From the NCBI GenBank assembly GCA_009914575.1, contig WNEB01000002.1, positions 1-27,565 of the forward strand: a DNA stretch of 27,565 nt, written 5' to 3'. Below are positions 20,070 to 27,565 of this stretch, piece by piece. The notes under the pieces are model-generated. The model was not told the origin of the DNA. It did not search any database and saw nothing but the letters and a program-made list of their open reading frames with translations. Each line of letters begins with the position of its first letter. Positions within the stretch are counted from its first letter, which is position 1. The position numbers and the translations under genes are program-made. This DNA comes from Burkholderia gladioli (lineage in GTDB: Bacteria; Pseudomonadota; Gammaproteobacteria; Burkholderiales; Burkholderiaceae).

Positions 20070-21341
20070 ATGGATATCGATCAGTACATGTCGGACGTCG
20101 GCCGCCGCGCGCGGCAAGCCTCGCGCGCGATCGCGCGGGCCGACACCGCCGCGAAGAACGCCGCGATCGCCGCGATCGCCACGGCGATCGAACGCGAGGC
20201 GCCGGCGCTGAAGGCAGCCAACGCACGCGACGTCGAACGCGCGCGCGCGAACGGCCAGGACGCCGCGTTCATCGACCGCCTAACGCTGTCCGACAAGGCG
20301 CTGAACACGATGATCGAAGGGCTGCGCCAGGTGGCCGCGCTGGCCGATCCGATCGGCGAGATCTCGAACCTGAAGTTCCGTCCGAGCAGCATCCAGGTCG
20401 GCCAGATGCGCGTGCCACTCGGCGTGATCGGCATCATCTACGAATCGCGGTCGAACGTGACGATCGACGCCGCGGCGCTGTGCCTGAAGTCCGGCAACGC
20501 CACGATCCTGCGCGGCGGTTCCGAGGCGCTCGAATCGAACACCGCGCTCGCGAAGCTGATCGGCGAGGGGCTGTCGGCGGTCGGGCTGCCGGCCGATGCC
20601 GTGCAGGTGGTGGCCACCGCCGATCGCGCGGCGGTCAGCAAGCTGATCACGATGACCGAATACGTCGACGTGATCGTGCCGCGCGGCGGCAAGAGCCTGA
20701 TCGAACGGCTGATGAAGGATGCGCGCGTGCCGATGATCAAGCACCTCGACGGCATCTGCCACGTGTTCGTCGACGATCGCGCCGATCTGGCCAAGGCGCT
20801 GACGGTGTGCGACAACGCCAAGACGCATCGCTACGGCACCTGCAACACGATGGAAACGCTGCTGGTGGCGCGCGGCGTGGCGGCGGCGGTGCTGCCGCCG
20901 CTGGGCCGGCTCTATCGCGACAAGTCGGTCGAGCTGCGCGTCGATGCCGCCGCGAAGGCCGTGCTCGAGGCCGTCGGCGTCGGCCCGCTCGTCGACGCCA
21001 CCGAGGAAGACTGGCGCACCGAATACCTCGCGCCGGTGCTGGCCGTGAAGGTGGTCGACGGCCTCGACGCCGCGATCGAGCACATCAACACCTACGGCTC
21101 CGCGCACACCGATGCGATCGTCACCGAGGATCACGACCGCGCGATGCGCTTCCTGCGCGAAGTCGATTCGGCAAGCGTGATGGTCAACGCCTCGACGCGC
21201 TTCGCCGACGGTTTCGAATACGGCCTCGGCGCCGAAATCGGCATCTCGAACGACAAGCTGCATGCGCGCGGCCCGGTCGGGCTCGAAGGGCTGACCTCGC
21301 TGAAATACGTCGTGCTCGGGCACGGCGAGGGCCGCGAGTAA
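20070..21341 (+). CDS. proA: Gamma-glutamyl phosphate reductase
   Basis: ProA reduces gamma-glutamyl phosphate to glutamate semialdehyde with NADPH in proline synthesis. The 423-residue product is an aldehyde-dehydrogenase-fold enzyme. Marks are [57 protein letters not shown] and the catalytic [13 protein letters not shown] with Cys258. The end includes [37 protein letters not shown] chose ATG 20070 ([18 protein letters not shown]); ATG 20088 is an alternative six codons later. Neither has a strong ribosome binding site. It follows holA as in related genomes. Confidence 0.96.
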   Translation: MDIDQYMSDVGRRARQASRAIARADTAAKNAAIAAIATAIEREAPALKAANARDVERARANGQDAAFIDRLTLSDKALNTMIEGLRQVAALADPIGEISNLKFRPSSIQVGQMRVPLGVIGIIYESRSNVTIDAAALCLKSGNATILRGGSEALESNTALAKLIGEGLSAVGLPADAVQVVATADRAAVSKLITMTEYVDVIVPRGGKSLIERLMKDARVPMIKHLDGICHVFVDDRADLAKALTVCDNAKTHRYGTCNTMETLLVARGVAAAVLPPLGRLYRDKSVELRVDAAAKAVLEAVGVGPLVDATEEDWRTEYLAPVLAVKVVDGLDAAIEHINTYGSAHTDAIVTEDHDRAMRFLREVDSASVMVNASTRFADGFEYGLGAEIGISNDKLHARGPVGLEGLTSLKYVVLGHGEGRE

Positions 21342-21371
21342 GCGCCGCCGCCACTGCCAACGGACGATTCG

Positions 21372-21800
21372 ATGACGTATCTCTGGGTCAAGACCTTCCA
21401 CATCGTGCTGATCGCGGCGTGGTTCGCGGGGCTGTTCTACCTGCCGCGCATCTTCGTGAACCTCGCGATGGAGAGCGATCCCGGTGCCGTGCGCCGGCTG
21501 CTGACGATGGCGCGCAAGCTGTTCCGCTTCATGAGCTTCATCGCCGTGCCGGCGCTCGCGTGCGGGCTCTGGCTCTGGCTCTGGCTCGTGGCCGGCGTTG
21601 GCCAGGGGCAGGGCTGGATTCACGCGAAGCTGACGATCGTGCTGCTGCTGATCGGCTATCATGTCTACTGCGGCCACTTGCTGCGCGTGTTCGAGCGCGG
21701 CGAGAACCGTCGCTCGGATCGCTGGTATCGCTTCTTCAACGAACTGCCGGTGCTCGGCATGCTCGGCGCGGTGGCGCTGGCCGTGATCAAGCCGTTCTGA
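21372..21800 (+). CDS. hemJ: HemJ-type protoporphyrinogen oxidase (CopD-like membrane protein)
   Basis: The 142-residue membrane protein has four hydrophobic segments and the HemJ pattern: LWVKTFHIVLIAAWFAGLFYLPRIFV at the start (His10, Arg26), WIHAKLTIVLLLIGYH in the middle, and RGENRRSDRWYRFFNELPVLGML plus a C-terminal IKPF. HemJ oxidises protoporphyrinogen IX to protoporphyrin IX in heme synthesis in organisms lacking HemG/HemY. Older annotations call these proteins CopD-like or UPF0093. It follows proA after 30 bases on the same strand. Function rests on motif match only. Confidence 0.85.
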   Translation: MTYLWVKTFHIVLIAAWFAGLFYLPRIFVNLAMESDPGAVRRLLTMARKLFRFMSFIAVPALACGLWLWLWLVAGVGQGQGWIHAKLTIVLLLIGYHVYCGHLLRVFERGENRRSDRWYRFFNELPVLGMLGAVALAVIKPF

Positions 21801-21840
21801 GTCCGGCCTTGCGCCGCGCCGGCCGGCGCCGTACATGACG

Positions 21841-21887
21841 ACGCCCGCACGGGCCGCTGCCGTTTTCGGCGCGGATCGTGCGGGCGT
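21841..21887. terminator. Hairpin between convergent hemJ and hexR
   Basis: ACGCCCGCAC (21841-21850) pairs perfectly with GTGCGGGCGT (21878-21887) around a 27-base loop. The tail TTGTGCTTT is only moderately T-rich. It is the only good dyad in the gap, so it is a plausible terminator for one or both genes. Confidence 0.45.
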
Positions 21888-21908
21888 TGTGCTTTGCCGG
21901 CCTCGCGT

Positions 21909-22841
21909 TCAGCGCTTGCCGGCCTCTTCCTTCTGCGTGTCGCCGCCGCCTTCGTTCGCTGCATCGCGCGCCTCGCGCGTGCCGCGGCGCTCGCCGGGGC
22001 GCACCTCGGCGTCGATGCGCCGCCGCACGATGGCGGCCTTGGCGCGGCCGAGCCGGTCCACGAGTTCGGGGCCGCGTTGCAGCGCCACGCCCACCGCGAG
22101 GATGTCGCCGATCGCCAGATGCGACATGCGCGACGTCATCGGCGAGAACACGTCGGTTTCCTCGGCGATGTTCGACGCGAGGTTGACGCTCGCGGCCTGC
22201 GCGAGCGGCGAATGACTATGCGTGATCGACACCACCTTGGCCCCGCAGGCGAGCGCCGATTTCGCGGCCTCGACGATGTCGCGCGTGCGCCCCGTGTTCG
22301 AGATCGCCACCACGACGTCCTGCGGCCCGAGCAGCGCGACCGACATGGAGAACGTGTGCGGATCGGAATAGGCGACGCTCGGCACGCCGAGCCGGAAGAA
22401 CTTGTGCTGGATGTCCTGCGCGGCGATGCCCGAGCCGCCCGCGCCGTAGAACTCGATGCGCGAAGCGCGCGCGAGCAGGGCGATCGCCTCGGCCACGCTG
22501 CCGGCCGACAGGCTGTTGCGCGCCTCGATCAGCGCGCCGATGGTGCGGTCGAATACCTTGCCGATGATGCCGGGCGCGGGCTCGTCGGGCTCGACGTCGC
22601 GATACACCGACGGCACGCCCGGCGCCACGCTCTGCGCGAGGCGGATCTTGAATTCGCGAAAGCCGCTGCAGCCGAGCGCCTGGCAAAAACGTGCGATGGT
22701 CGGCTGGCTGACGCCGGCGCGCGTCGCGAGGTCGGTCATCGACATGTCGAGGATTTCGCGCGGCGCGGCCAGCACGTAATCGGCGAGTTTCTGCTCGGAC
22801 GGGCGCAACTGCGCGCGCAGCGCTTCGATTCGGGGCAGCAT
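21909..22841 (-). CDS. hexR: RpiR-family regulator, HexR-like
   Basis: The 310-residue product has an N-terminal RpiR helix-turn-helix (about 1-77; MSMTDLATRAGVSQPTIARFCQALGCSGFREFKIRLA). A SIS sugar-phosphate-binding domain follows (about 125-260) with GAGGSG (133-138) and SNTGRT (181-186). HexR in Pseudomonas represses Entner-Doudoroff genes and is released by 2-keto-3-deoxy-6-phosphogluconate. Here it faces away from edd-eda with operator-like palindromes between, so the same role is likely. The frame is open upstream into the edd leader, but ATG 22841 (MLPRIEALRAQLRPSEQ) matches the family start. The last 30 residues are Arg/Glu-rich and lack a recognised domain. Confidence 0.9.
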   Translation of the reverse strand: MLPRIEALRAQLRPSEQKLADYVLAAPREILDMSMTDLATRAGVSQPTIARFCQALGCSGFREFKIRLAQSVAPGVPSVYRDVEPDEPAPGIIGKVFDRTIGALIEARNSLSAGSVAEAIALLARASRIEFYGAGGSGIAAQDIQHKFFRLGVPSVAYSDPHTFSMSVALLGPQDVVVAISNTGRTRDIVEAAKSALACGAKVVSITHSHSPLAQAASVNLASNIAEETDVFSPMTSRMSHLAIGDILAVGVALQRGPELVDRLGRAKAAIVRRRIDAEVRPGERRGTREARDAANEGGGDTQKEEAGKR

Positions 22842-22887
22842 CGTCGGCTCGGTTCGGAAATGACGGATTGTAGTATTGCGAACAGTG

Positions 22888-22902
22888 TGTAGAAAAACTA
22901 CA
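22888..22902. promoter_or_regulatory. HexR-type operator, hexR-proximal
   Basis: TGTAG-AAAAA-CTACA is a perfect palindrome with 5-base arms and a 5-base centre. It resembles the TGTA(A/G)T-N3-A(T/C)TACA operators described for HexR. It lies 47 bases before the hexR start and would overlap the -35 of a minus-strand promoter whose -10 reads TACAAT (22872-22867), which suggests autorepression. A half-like site, TGTAG, is at 22869-22873. Confidence 0.65.
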
Positions 22903-23027
22903 TGATTTTGGGAAATTGAAAGGGTGAGCAGCATCGACGTCAGGGTTTTCACTGAGTTATAAGCCATGATGAGCAAGCTTCGTGCGAGAGATGTCGATGA
23001 AGATGCTGCGCTGCAAGATTGCGGGAT

Positions 23028-23042
23028 TGTAGTTTTTCTACT
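23028..23042. promoter_or_regulatory. HexR-type operator, edd-proximal
   Basis: TGTAG-TTTTT-CTACT matches the first site except for one outer base. It lies 86 bases before edd. It sits inside a weak promoter, TTGCGG at 23019-23024 and TAAACT at 23042-23047 (17-base spacing), where bound repressor would block RNA polymerase. Confidence 0.6.
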
Positions 23043-23127
23043 AAACTTCGCGGCGATCGGTCGGTCAAAACCGGCCCCCCCACGATTTCCGACGCCGGCC
23101 CCGCCGGCCACAGAGGAGCCGCCCAGC

Positions 23128-24993
23128 ATGGCCTCGCTGCATCCCACTCTCGTGAACGTGACCGAGCGCGTCGTCGCACGCAGCCGTCCCACCCGCACCG
23201 CTTACCTCGAACGCATCGACGCCGTGCAAGGCCGCTTCCCGGCGCGCGGCGCGCTGTCGTGCGCCAACCTCGCGCACGGTTTCGCGGGCCTCGAAGGCAA
23301 CGACAAGTTCGTCATCAAGTCGGTGCGCCAGCCGAACATCGGCATCGTGTCGTCGTACAACGAGATGCTGTCGGCGCATGCGCCGTACGTCAGCTATACG
23401 GACCTGATCAAGGCGGCCGCGCGCGAGAACGGCGGCGTCGCGCAGTTCGCGGGCGGCGTGCCGGCCATGTGCGACGGCGTCACGCAGGGCAATCCGGGCA
23501 TGGAGCTGTCGCTGTTCTCGCGCGAGACGATCGCGATGAGCACCGCGATCGCGCTGACGCACAACATGTTCGATGCGGCGCTGTGCCTCGGCATCTGCGA
23601 CAAGATCGTGCCGGGCCTCCTGATCGGCGCGCTGCAGTTCGGCCATCTGCCGACCATTTTCGTGCCGGCCGGCCCGATGACGAGCGGCCTGTCGAACGAC
23701 GACAAGGCCAAGATCCGCCAGCAGTTCGCGACCGGCCAGGTGGGCCGCGACGCGCTGCTCGAAGCCGAATCGGCCGCCTATCACGGCCACGGCACCTGCA
23801 CGTTCTACGGCACGGCCAACAGCAACCAGATGCTGATGGAAGTGATGGGGCTGCATCTGCCGGGCTCGGCTTTTGTTCATCCGCACACGCCGCTGCGCGA
23901 TGCGCTGACGGCCCAGGCCGCGCGCCGCGTGCTCGATCTCACCGTCGAGCGCGGCAGCTACACGCCGATCGGCCATGTGGTCGACGAGAAGGCCGTGATC
24001 AACGGCATCGTCGCGCTGCTCGCCACGGGCGGCTCGACCAACCACACGATGCACCTGGTGGCGATCGCGCGCGCGGCCGGCATCTTGATCGACTGGGACG
24101 ATTTCGACCAGCTGTCGGCCGTGGTGCCGCTGCTCGCCAAGATCTACCCGAACGGCAAGGCCGACGTGAATCACTTCCACGCGGCCGGCGGCGTGGCGTT
24201 CCTGGTGCGCAACCTGCTCGAAGGCGGCCTGCTGCACGAGGACGTCACGACGGTGGCGGGCAAGGGCCTGTCGCACTACACGCACGAGCCGAAGCTGATC
24301 GACGGCAAGCTCGAATGGGTGCCGGGTGTGGCCGAGAGCCAGGATGCCAAGGTGCTGCGCCCGATCGCCGAGCCGTTCCAGGCCGACGGCGGCCTGCGCC
24401 TGATGCAGGGCCGCCTCGACCGCGGCGTGATCAAGATTTCGGCCGTCGCGCCCGAGCACCGCAAGGTGGTCGCGCCGGCCATCGTGTTCGAATCGCAGGA
24501 GGCCGTGCAGGCCGCGTTCGACGCGGGCGAGCTGAAGCGCGATTTCGTGGCGGTGGTGCGCTTCCAGGGCGCGCGCGCCAACGGCATGCCCGAGCTGCAC
24601 CGTTTGACGCCGCTGCTCGGCGTGCTGCAGGATCAGGGCTTTCACGTCGCGCTGGTGACCGACGGGCGCATGTCGGGCGCGTCGGGCAAGGTGCCGGCGG
24701 TGATCCACGTGTCGCCCGAGGCGCTGCTCGACGGCCCGCTGGCCAAGGTGCGCACCGGCGACATGATCGTTATCGACGCGCAGGCCGGCATCCTCGACGT
24801 CGAGGTCGAGGCGAACGAGTGGGCCGCGCGCGAGCTGGCGCGCCCCGCGCATCAGGCGGACAACGAAGTGGGCTTCGGCCGCGAGCTGTTCGGCGTGTTC
24901 CGCGCGGCGGCCATGCCGGCCGAGGCGGGCGCCTCGGTGTTCGGCGCGCTGGTGGGCGAAACCGCCCGCGCCGGCGTGACGATCGCGCACTGA
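23128..24993 (+). CDS. edd: Phosphogluconate dehydratase
   Basis: Edd dehydrates 6-phosphogluconate to 2-keto-3-deoxy-6-phosphogluconate, the first dedicated Entner-Doudoroff step, with an oxygen-sensitive iron-sulfur cluster. The 621-residue product has the IlvD/Edd-family cysteines at 115 (VPAMCDG), 157 (GICDKIVPG) and 224 ([13 protein letters not shown]), the last two in the family's signature contexts. The C-terminal signature [22 protein letters not shown] is present. ATG 23128 follows GAGGAG (23113-23118); the frame is open upstream but the operator lies there. eda follows after 67 bases, so the two are an operon. Confidence 0.96.
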   Translation: MASLHPTLVNVTERVVARSRPTRTAYLERIDAVQGRFPARGALSCANLAHGFAGLEGNDKFVIKSVRQPNIGIVSSYNEMLSAHAPYVSYTDLIKAAARENGGVAQFAGGVPAMCDGVTQGNPGMELSLFSRETIAMSTAIALTHNMFDAALCLGICDKIVPGLLIGALQFGHLPTIFVPAGPMTSGLSNDDKAKIRQQFATGQVGRDALLEAESAAYHGHGTCTFYGTANSNQMLMEVMGLHLPGSAFVHPHTPLRDALTAQAARRVLDLTVERGSYTPIGHVVDEKAVINGIVALLATGGSTNHTMHLVAIARAAGILIDWDDFDQLSAVVPLLAKIYPNGKADVNHFHAAGGVAFLVRNLLEGGLLHEDVTTVAGKGLSHYTHEPKLIDGKLEWVPGVAESQDAKVLRPIAEPFQADGGLRLMQGRLDRGVIKISAVAPEHRKVVAPAIVFESQEAVQAAFDAGELKRDFVAVVRFQGARANGMPELHRLTPLLGVLQDQGFHVALVTDGRMSGASGKVPAVIHVSPEALLDGPLAKVRTGDMIVIDAQAGILDVEVEANEWAARELARPAHQADNEVGFGRELFGVFRAAAMPAEAGASVFGALVGETARAGVTIAH

Positions 24994-25060
24994 AGCCCCA
25001 ACGCTCACATCGCGGGCATTGAACTCGGCGAGATCCATCCCGTTACAGGAGAAGCAGCAG

Positions 25061-25681
25061 ATGAAGACGATCCACGACATCGTGAAACTCGGCCCGGTGA
25101 TTCCGGTCCTCGCGTTCGAGACGGTCGAGCAGGGCGAGCACGTGTCGCGCGCGCTGCACGCGGGCGGCGTGAAGGTGCTCGAAATCACGCTGCGCACCGA
25201 GGCCGGCCTCAAGGCGATCGAGCGCGCAAGCCAGTTGGCCGACGACATCGTGGTCGGCGTCGGCACCATCACCAAGCCCGAGCACTGCGCGCTCGCCAAG
25301 AAGGCCGGCGCGCAGTTCGGCGTGTCGCCGGGCCTCACGCGCGCGATTCACGAGGCCGCGCAGGACGCCGGCCTGCCGCTGTTGCCAGGCGTCATGACGC
25401 CGACCGACATCATCGCCGCGCTCGAACTCGGCTACGAAGTCGTCAAGTTCTTCCCGGCCCAGCAGGCCGGCGGCATCCCGATGCTGCAGGCGTTCCACGG
25501 CCCGTTCCCGGCGCTGAAGTTCTGCCCGACGGGCGGCATCAGCGCGCAGACGGCGCCCGATTTCCTCAAGCAGCCGAACGTGGTGTGCGTCGGCGGCTCG
25601 TGGCTCACGCCGAAGGCAGCGCTGGCCGCTCAGGACTGGGCCGAGGTCACGCGCCTCGCGCAGAGGCCCCCAGCCAGCTGA
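25061..25681 (+). CDS. eda: KDPG aldolase (2-dehydro-3-deoxy-phosphogluconate aldolase)
   Basis: Eda cleaves KDPG to pyruvate and glyceraldehyde 3-phosphate. The 206-residue class I aldolase has the Schiff-base lysine Lys129 in EVVKFFPAQQAGG, Glu41 in VLEITLRT with Arg45, GVGTITKPEH (66-75), GLPLLPGVMTPTDI, and KFCPTGGIS. ATG 25061 follows AGGAG (25047-25051). A TTG in frame at 25019 would add 14 residues but lacks support. It completes the edd-eda unit. A 13-pair hairpin lies 62 bases downstream. Confidence 0.96.
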   Translation: MKTIHDIVKLGPVIPVLAFETVEQGEHVSRALHAGGVKVLEITLRTEAGLKAIERASQLADDIVVGVGTITKPEHCALAKKAGAQFGVSPGLTRAIHEAAQDAGLPLLPGVMTPTDIIAALELGYEVVKFFPAQQAGGIPMLQAFHGPFPALKFCPTGGISAQTAPDFLKQPNVVCVGGSWLTPKAALAAQDWAEVTRLAQRPPAS

Positions 25682-25743
25682 CGCGCTGAGCGCGGCAGGG
25701 GGCGGCGAGGCGTCGGCCTCGCGCTGACCGGATTGAACCCGGG

Positions 25744-25779
25744 CGGGACCGATGGTTGCATTCGCGACCATCGGTCCCG
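25744..25779 (+). terminator. Hairpin after eda
   Basis: CGGGACCGATGGT (25744-25756) pairs perfectly over 13 bases with ACCATCGGTCCCG (25767-25779), around a 10-base loop. Only two T follow, so termination may depend on other factors. It lies between eda and the regulated permease gene. Confidence 0.55.
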
Positions 25780-26102
25780 TTGCGCTGTGGCCTCGCGCGA
25801 TGAATCGTGCATCGGCGCCTTGCATCGGCGAGGCGAAACGCGCCGCCATCCCCTATAGTGGATCCTCGCGATCGCGACCCTTGCCGCACCTGCGACGCGC
25901 GGCGCACCGCGCCCGATTCTTCAGACTTTCGGCAATTTTCTAGGGTTTATGCGCATGGAACCGGTTCTATCGCGCCGATTAAAACGAAAGTAGAATTCAG
26001 CGTCCTGTCGGGCCTGTCAGGTTTTGCGCTCGCGGGCCCATCGAAGAATGGCCGGGTGTCGTGGTGCGTCGGCCCGGTTCAAATAATCGCAAGGAGGAGT
26101 TC
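25780..26102. other. Leader of the gluconate permease gene
   Basis: This 323-base stretch shows no convincing gene. It carries the gluconate-type operator (25955-25970), a candidate -10 TAGAAT (25991-25996) without a good -35, another -10-like TATAGT (25854-25859), and the strong ribosome binding site AAGGAGGAG just before 26103. Confidence 0.5.
25955..25970. promoter_or_regulatory. LacI-family GntR-like operator
   Basis: ATGGAACCGGTTCTAT contains the perfect 10-base palindrome GAACCGGTTC and near-symmetric flanks. It resembles the E. coli gluconate repressor site (ATGTTACCGGTAACAT) and other LacI-type operators with a central CG. No LacI-family gene is in the window, so the regulator would lie elsewhere. 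Confidence 0.55.
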
Positions 26103-27226
26103 ATGGGTGCTGTTCAAGGCAGCGGGCTGCTATGGTGCACGGTGATCGCGATCGTATTGCTGATTGTGATGATCGCGCGCTTCAAGATCTATCCGTTTCT
26201 GGTCCTGATCATCGTGTCGCTCGGCCTCGGCGCTGTGGTCGGCATGCCGATGGACAAGATCGTCAAATCGTTCGAAACCGGCAACGGCGGCACGCTGGGC
26301 CACATCGCGATCGTGGTCGGCCTCGGCACCATGCTCGGCAAGATGATGGCCGAATCGGGCGGCGCCGAACGGATCGCCGTCACGCTGATCGGCTGGTTCG
26401 GCGAGAAGAACATTCATTGGGCGATGATGTGCATCGCCATCATCATCGGCTTGCCGGTGTTCTTCGAAGTCGGCTTCGTGCTGCTGATCCCGATCGCGTT
26501 CAACGTCGCCAAGCGCACCAATAAATCGCTGCTGCTGGTCGGCCTGCCGATGGTGGCGGGGCTGTCGGTCGTCGTGCACGGGCTGATTCCGCCGCACCCG
26601 GCCGCGCTGCTCGCGGTGCAGGCGTTCCACGCCGACATCGGCAAGACCATCGCCTACGGCCTGATCGTCGGGATCCCGACCGCCATCGTCGCCGGCCCGC
26701 TGTTCGCGCTGCTGATCCACAAGCACGTGAAGCTGCCGGAGAACAATCCGCTGGCCGCGCAGTTCATCGATTCGGACGCGCAGGCCAAGCGCGACCGCGA
26801 GCTGCCGAGCTTCGGCATCACGCTGTTCACGATCCTGCTGCCGGTGGTGCTGATGCTGGTCGGCAGCTGGGCCGACCTGGTGTTCGAACCGAAGACGGTC
26901 GCCAACAACCTGCTGCGTTTCGCCGGCAATTCGGACGTGGCGCTGCTGATCGCGGCGCTGGTCAGCTTCTGGACCTTCGGCGCGAAGCACGGCTTCAACA
27001 AGGAACAGATCCAGAAGTTCTGCGGCGACTGCCTGGCGCCGATCGCCGGCATCACGCTGATCGTCGGCGCGGGCGGCGGCTTCGGCGGCATCCTGCGCGA
27101 CAGCGGCATCTCGCAGCAGATCGTCGCAACCGCCGGGGCCGCGCATCTGTCGCCGCTGCTGCTCGGCTGGCTCGCCGCCGCGATGATGCGCCTGGCCACG
27201 GGCTCGGCCACGGTGGCGATGACCAC
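26103..27226 (+). pseudogene. gntP: GntP-family gluconate permease, 3' end cut off by an insertion
   Basis: GntP/GntT permeases import gluconate with protons. The remnant keeps 374 native codons: hydrophobic helices from GSGLLWCTVIAIVLLIVMIA, then GNGGTLGHIAIVVGLGTMLGKMMAESGGAERIA, GLPVFFEVGFVLLIP, HGLIPPHPAALLAV and RLATGSATVAMTT. The family is normally about 450 residues, so roughly the last 75 (final helices) are missing. At 27227 the sequence becomes an IS end. The frame then runs into it as a 54-residue hydrophilic tail, to a stop at 27387-27389. AAGGAGGAG before ATG 26103 is intact. Transport by the chimera is unlikely. Confidence 0.87.
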
Positions 27227-27349
27227 TGATCTTGCCCCGTTTCACGGACACCCCTATAAGCGATTAACTATCGCAATAGGAGGTGGACGACGACCAAGAG
27301 CAAGGCAGGCAGAAAGGGGCAGGAGTTCAGCCTGGAGTTCAGGCAGCAG
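27227..27349 (+). mobile_element. Left end of a probable IS3-family insertion sequence
   Basis: At 27227 the permease reading gives way to TGATCTTGCCCCGTTTCACG..., a TGA-starting terminus like those of IS3-family elements. About 60 bases in is a strong AGGAGG (27278-27283) and the start of an OrfA-like frame. The element is itself interrupted at about 27350. The other end and target duplication are outside the window, so the family call rests on terminus and ORF style only. Confidence 0.6.
27290..27349 (+). pseudogene. 5' fragment of an IS OrfA-like gene
   Basis: Twenty codons read TTKSKAGRKGQEFSLEFRQQ, resembling the basic start of IS3-type OrfA helix-turn-helix proteins. The expected start position, six bases after AGGAGG, is ACG rather than ATG. 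The frame then enters the second IS, so no OrfA can be made from this copy as seen here. Confidence 0.45.
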
Positions 27350-27565
27350 GGAGCTAAAGTCAAATCTGGTGTACAGGGTGTCGGCATGATCAGGCGGCGA
27401 GCGATTGCTGAGCCGGTGTGCTGTCGGTCACCGGTACCCCATCTTTGAACGGCATGCCCGCCAGCAGCTCGGTCAGCTTCTCGGGCGCGCGGATCTTGCG
27501 CCACGACTCTTCGGCCGATTCGATCAGCTTGAACGCCAGCCCGAGAAACGTCGCGCGCGACACGC
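27350..27565 (-). mobile_element. End of a probable IS256-family insertion sequence, nested in the first
   Basis: From about 27350 (GGAGCTAAAGTCAAATCTGG) the sequence looks like an IS256-type terminus, about 40 bases beyond the stop of a minus-strand transposase reading frame that runs off the window. It appears inserted at codon 20 of the first element's OrfA, making an IS within an IS within gntP. The exact boundary is uncertain by a few bases. Confidence 0.6.
27390..27565 (-). CDS. IS256-family (mutator-type) transposase, C-terminal fragment
   Basis: The last 57 codons of a transposase are in the window; the rest lies beyond the right edge. The block VSRATFLGLAFKLIESAEESWRKIRAPEKLTELLAGMPFKDGVPV resembles the C-terminal helix region (FKL...AE..WR...G..F.DG) of IS256-family enzymes. 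The DDE catalytic residues would be upstream and cannot be checked. It ends TDSTPAQQSLAA, then TGA at 27392-27390. Confidence 0.65.
   Translation of the reverse strand, partial: VSRATFLGLAFKLIESAEESWRKIRAPEKLTELLAGMPFKDGVPVTDSTPAQQSLAA

Noticed and set aside
22869..22884. A third HexR operator (TGTAG...CGAACA)
   Set aside because: Only the left half matches; the right half is too different to count as a site.
23065..25338. A 757-codon minus-strand frame opposite edd
   Set aside because: It is antisense to the well-marked dehydratase and has no sensible protein features.
25843..25900. Sequence around TATAGT as the gntP promoter
   Set aside because: No acceptable -35 lies at 15-19 bases, and it is over 240 bases from the gene and upstream of the operator.

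Overview
The window is G+C-rich, densely coding DNA that looks like a primary chromosome of a Burkholderia-type betaproteobacterium. The gene content and order fit that reading: tkt-gap, a divergent fur/bamE pair, dapB - exbB-like - exbD-like - leuS - lptE - holA - proA - hemJ, then divergent hexR/edd-eda followed by a GntP permease. This assignment comes from recalled gene order and protein signatures, with no database search.

Layout. 1-391 is a relatively AT-rich non-coding leader containing a strong three-helix inverted-repeat structure (142-205). 392-1406 encodes a secreted barnase-type RNase and a barstar inhibitor, closed by a clear intrinsic terminator. 1600-2358 is an exported protein of unknown function broken by two compensating frameshifts. 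On the minus strand lie rsmE, a VOC-family gene with an internal deletion, and a spermidine-synthase-family gene cut short by an amber codon. tkt and gap run rightward to a strong terminator. A FadR-type GntR regulator (minus) then diverges from a dctA-like symporter, a wrecked allantoicase gene and an intact allA; a consensus-like promoter is followed immediately by a perfect FadR-type operator. fur and bamE diverge, followed by dapB, an ExbB/TolQ-like gene, a frameshifted ExbD/TolR-like gene, leuS, lptE, holA, proA and hemJ. The right end is an Entner-Doudoroff module: hexR and edd-eda are divergent, with two TGTAG-N5-CTAC(A/T) operator-like palindromes between them. It ends in a gluconate permease gene with a gluconate-regulator-like operator upstream. 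That permease is cut by an insertion sequence, itself apparently interrupted by a second one.

How it works together. tkt, gap, hexR, edd and eda form a central-carbon set (pentose phosphate, lower glycolysis, Entner-Doudoroff). The GntR - symporter - alc - allA block reads as an uptake and ureide-degradation operon that has lost its allantoicase. The most striking property of the window is the density of broken genes: five clear pseudogenes (exported protein, VOC, alc, exbD-like, gntP) plus a C-terminally truncated speE-like gene, and nested IS elements. Single-base lesions could be assembly errors. The two internal deletions of many bases, the two nonsense substitutions and the nested insertion are harder to explain that way and suggest ongoing gene decay, as in a lineage that has recently changed lifestyle or become host-restricted. 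I found no CRISPR array, tRNA, rRNA or prophage, and no clear new defence system. The best candidates for something undescribed are the three-helix structure at 142-205 and the variant DctA-like transporter.
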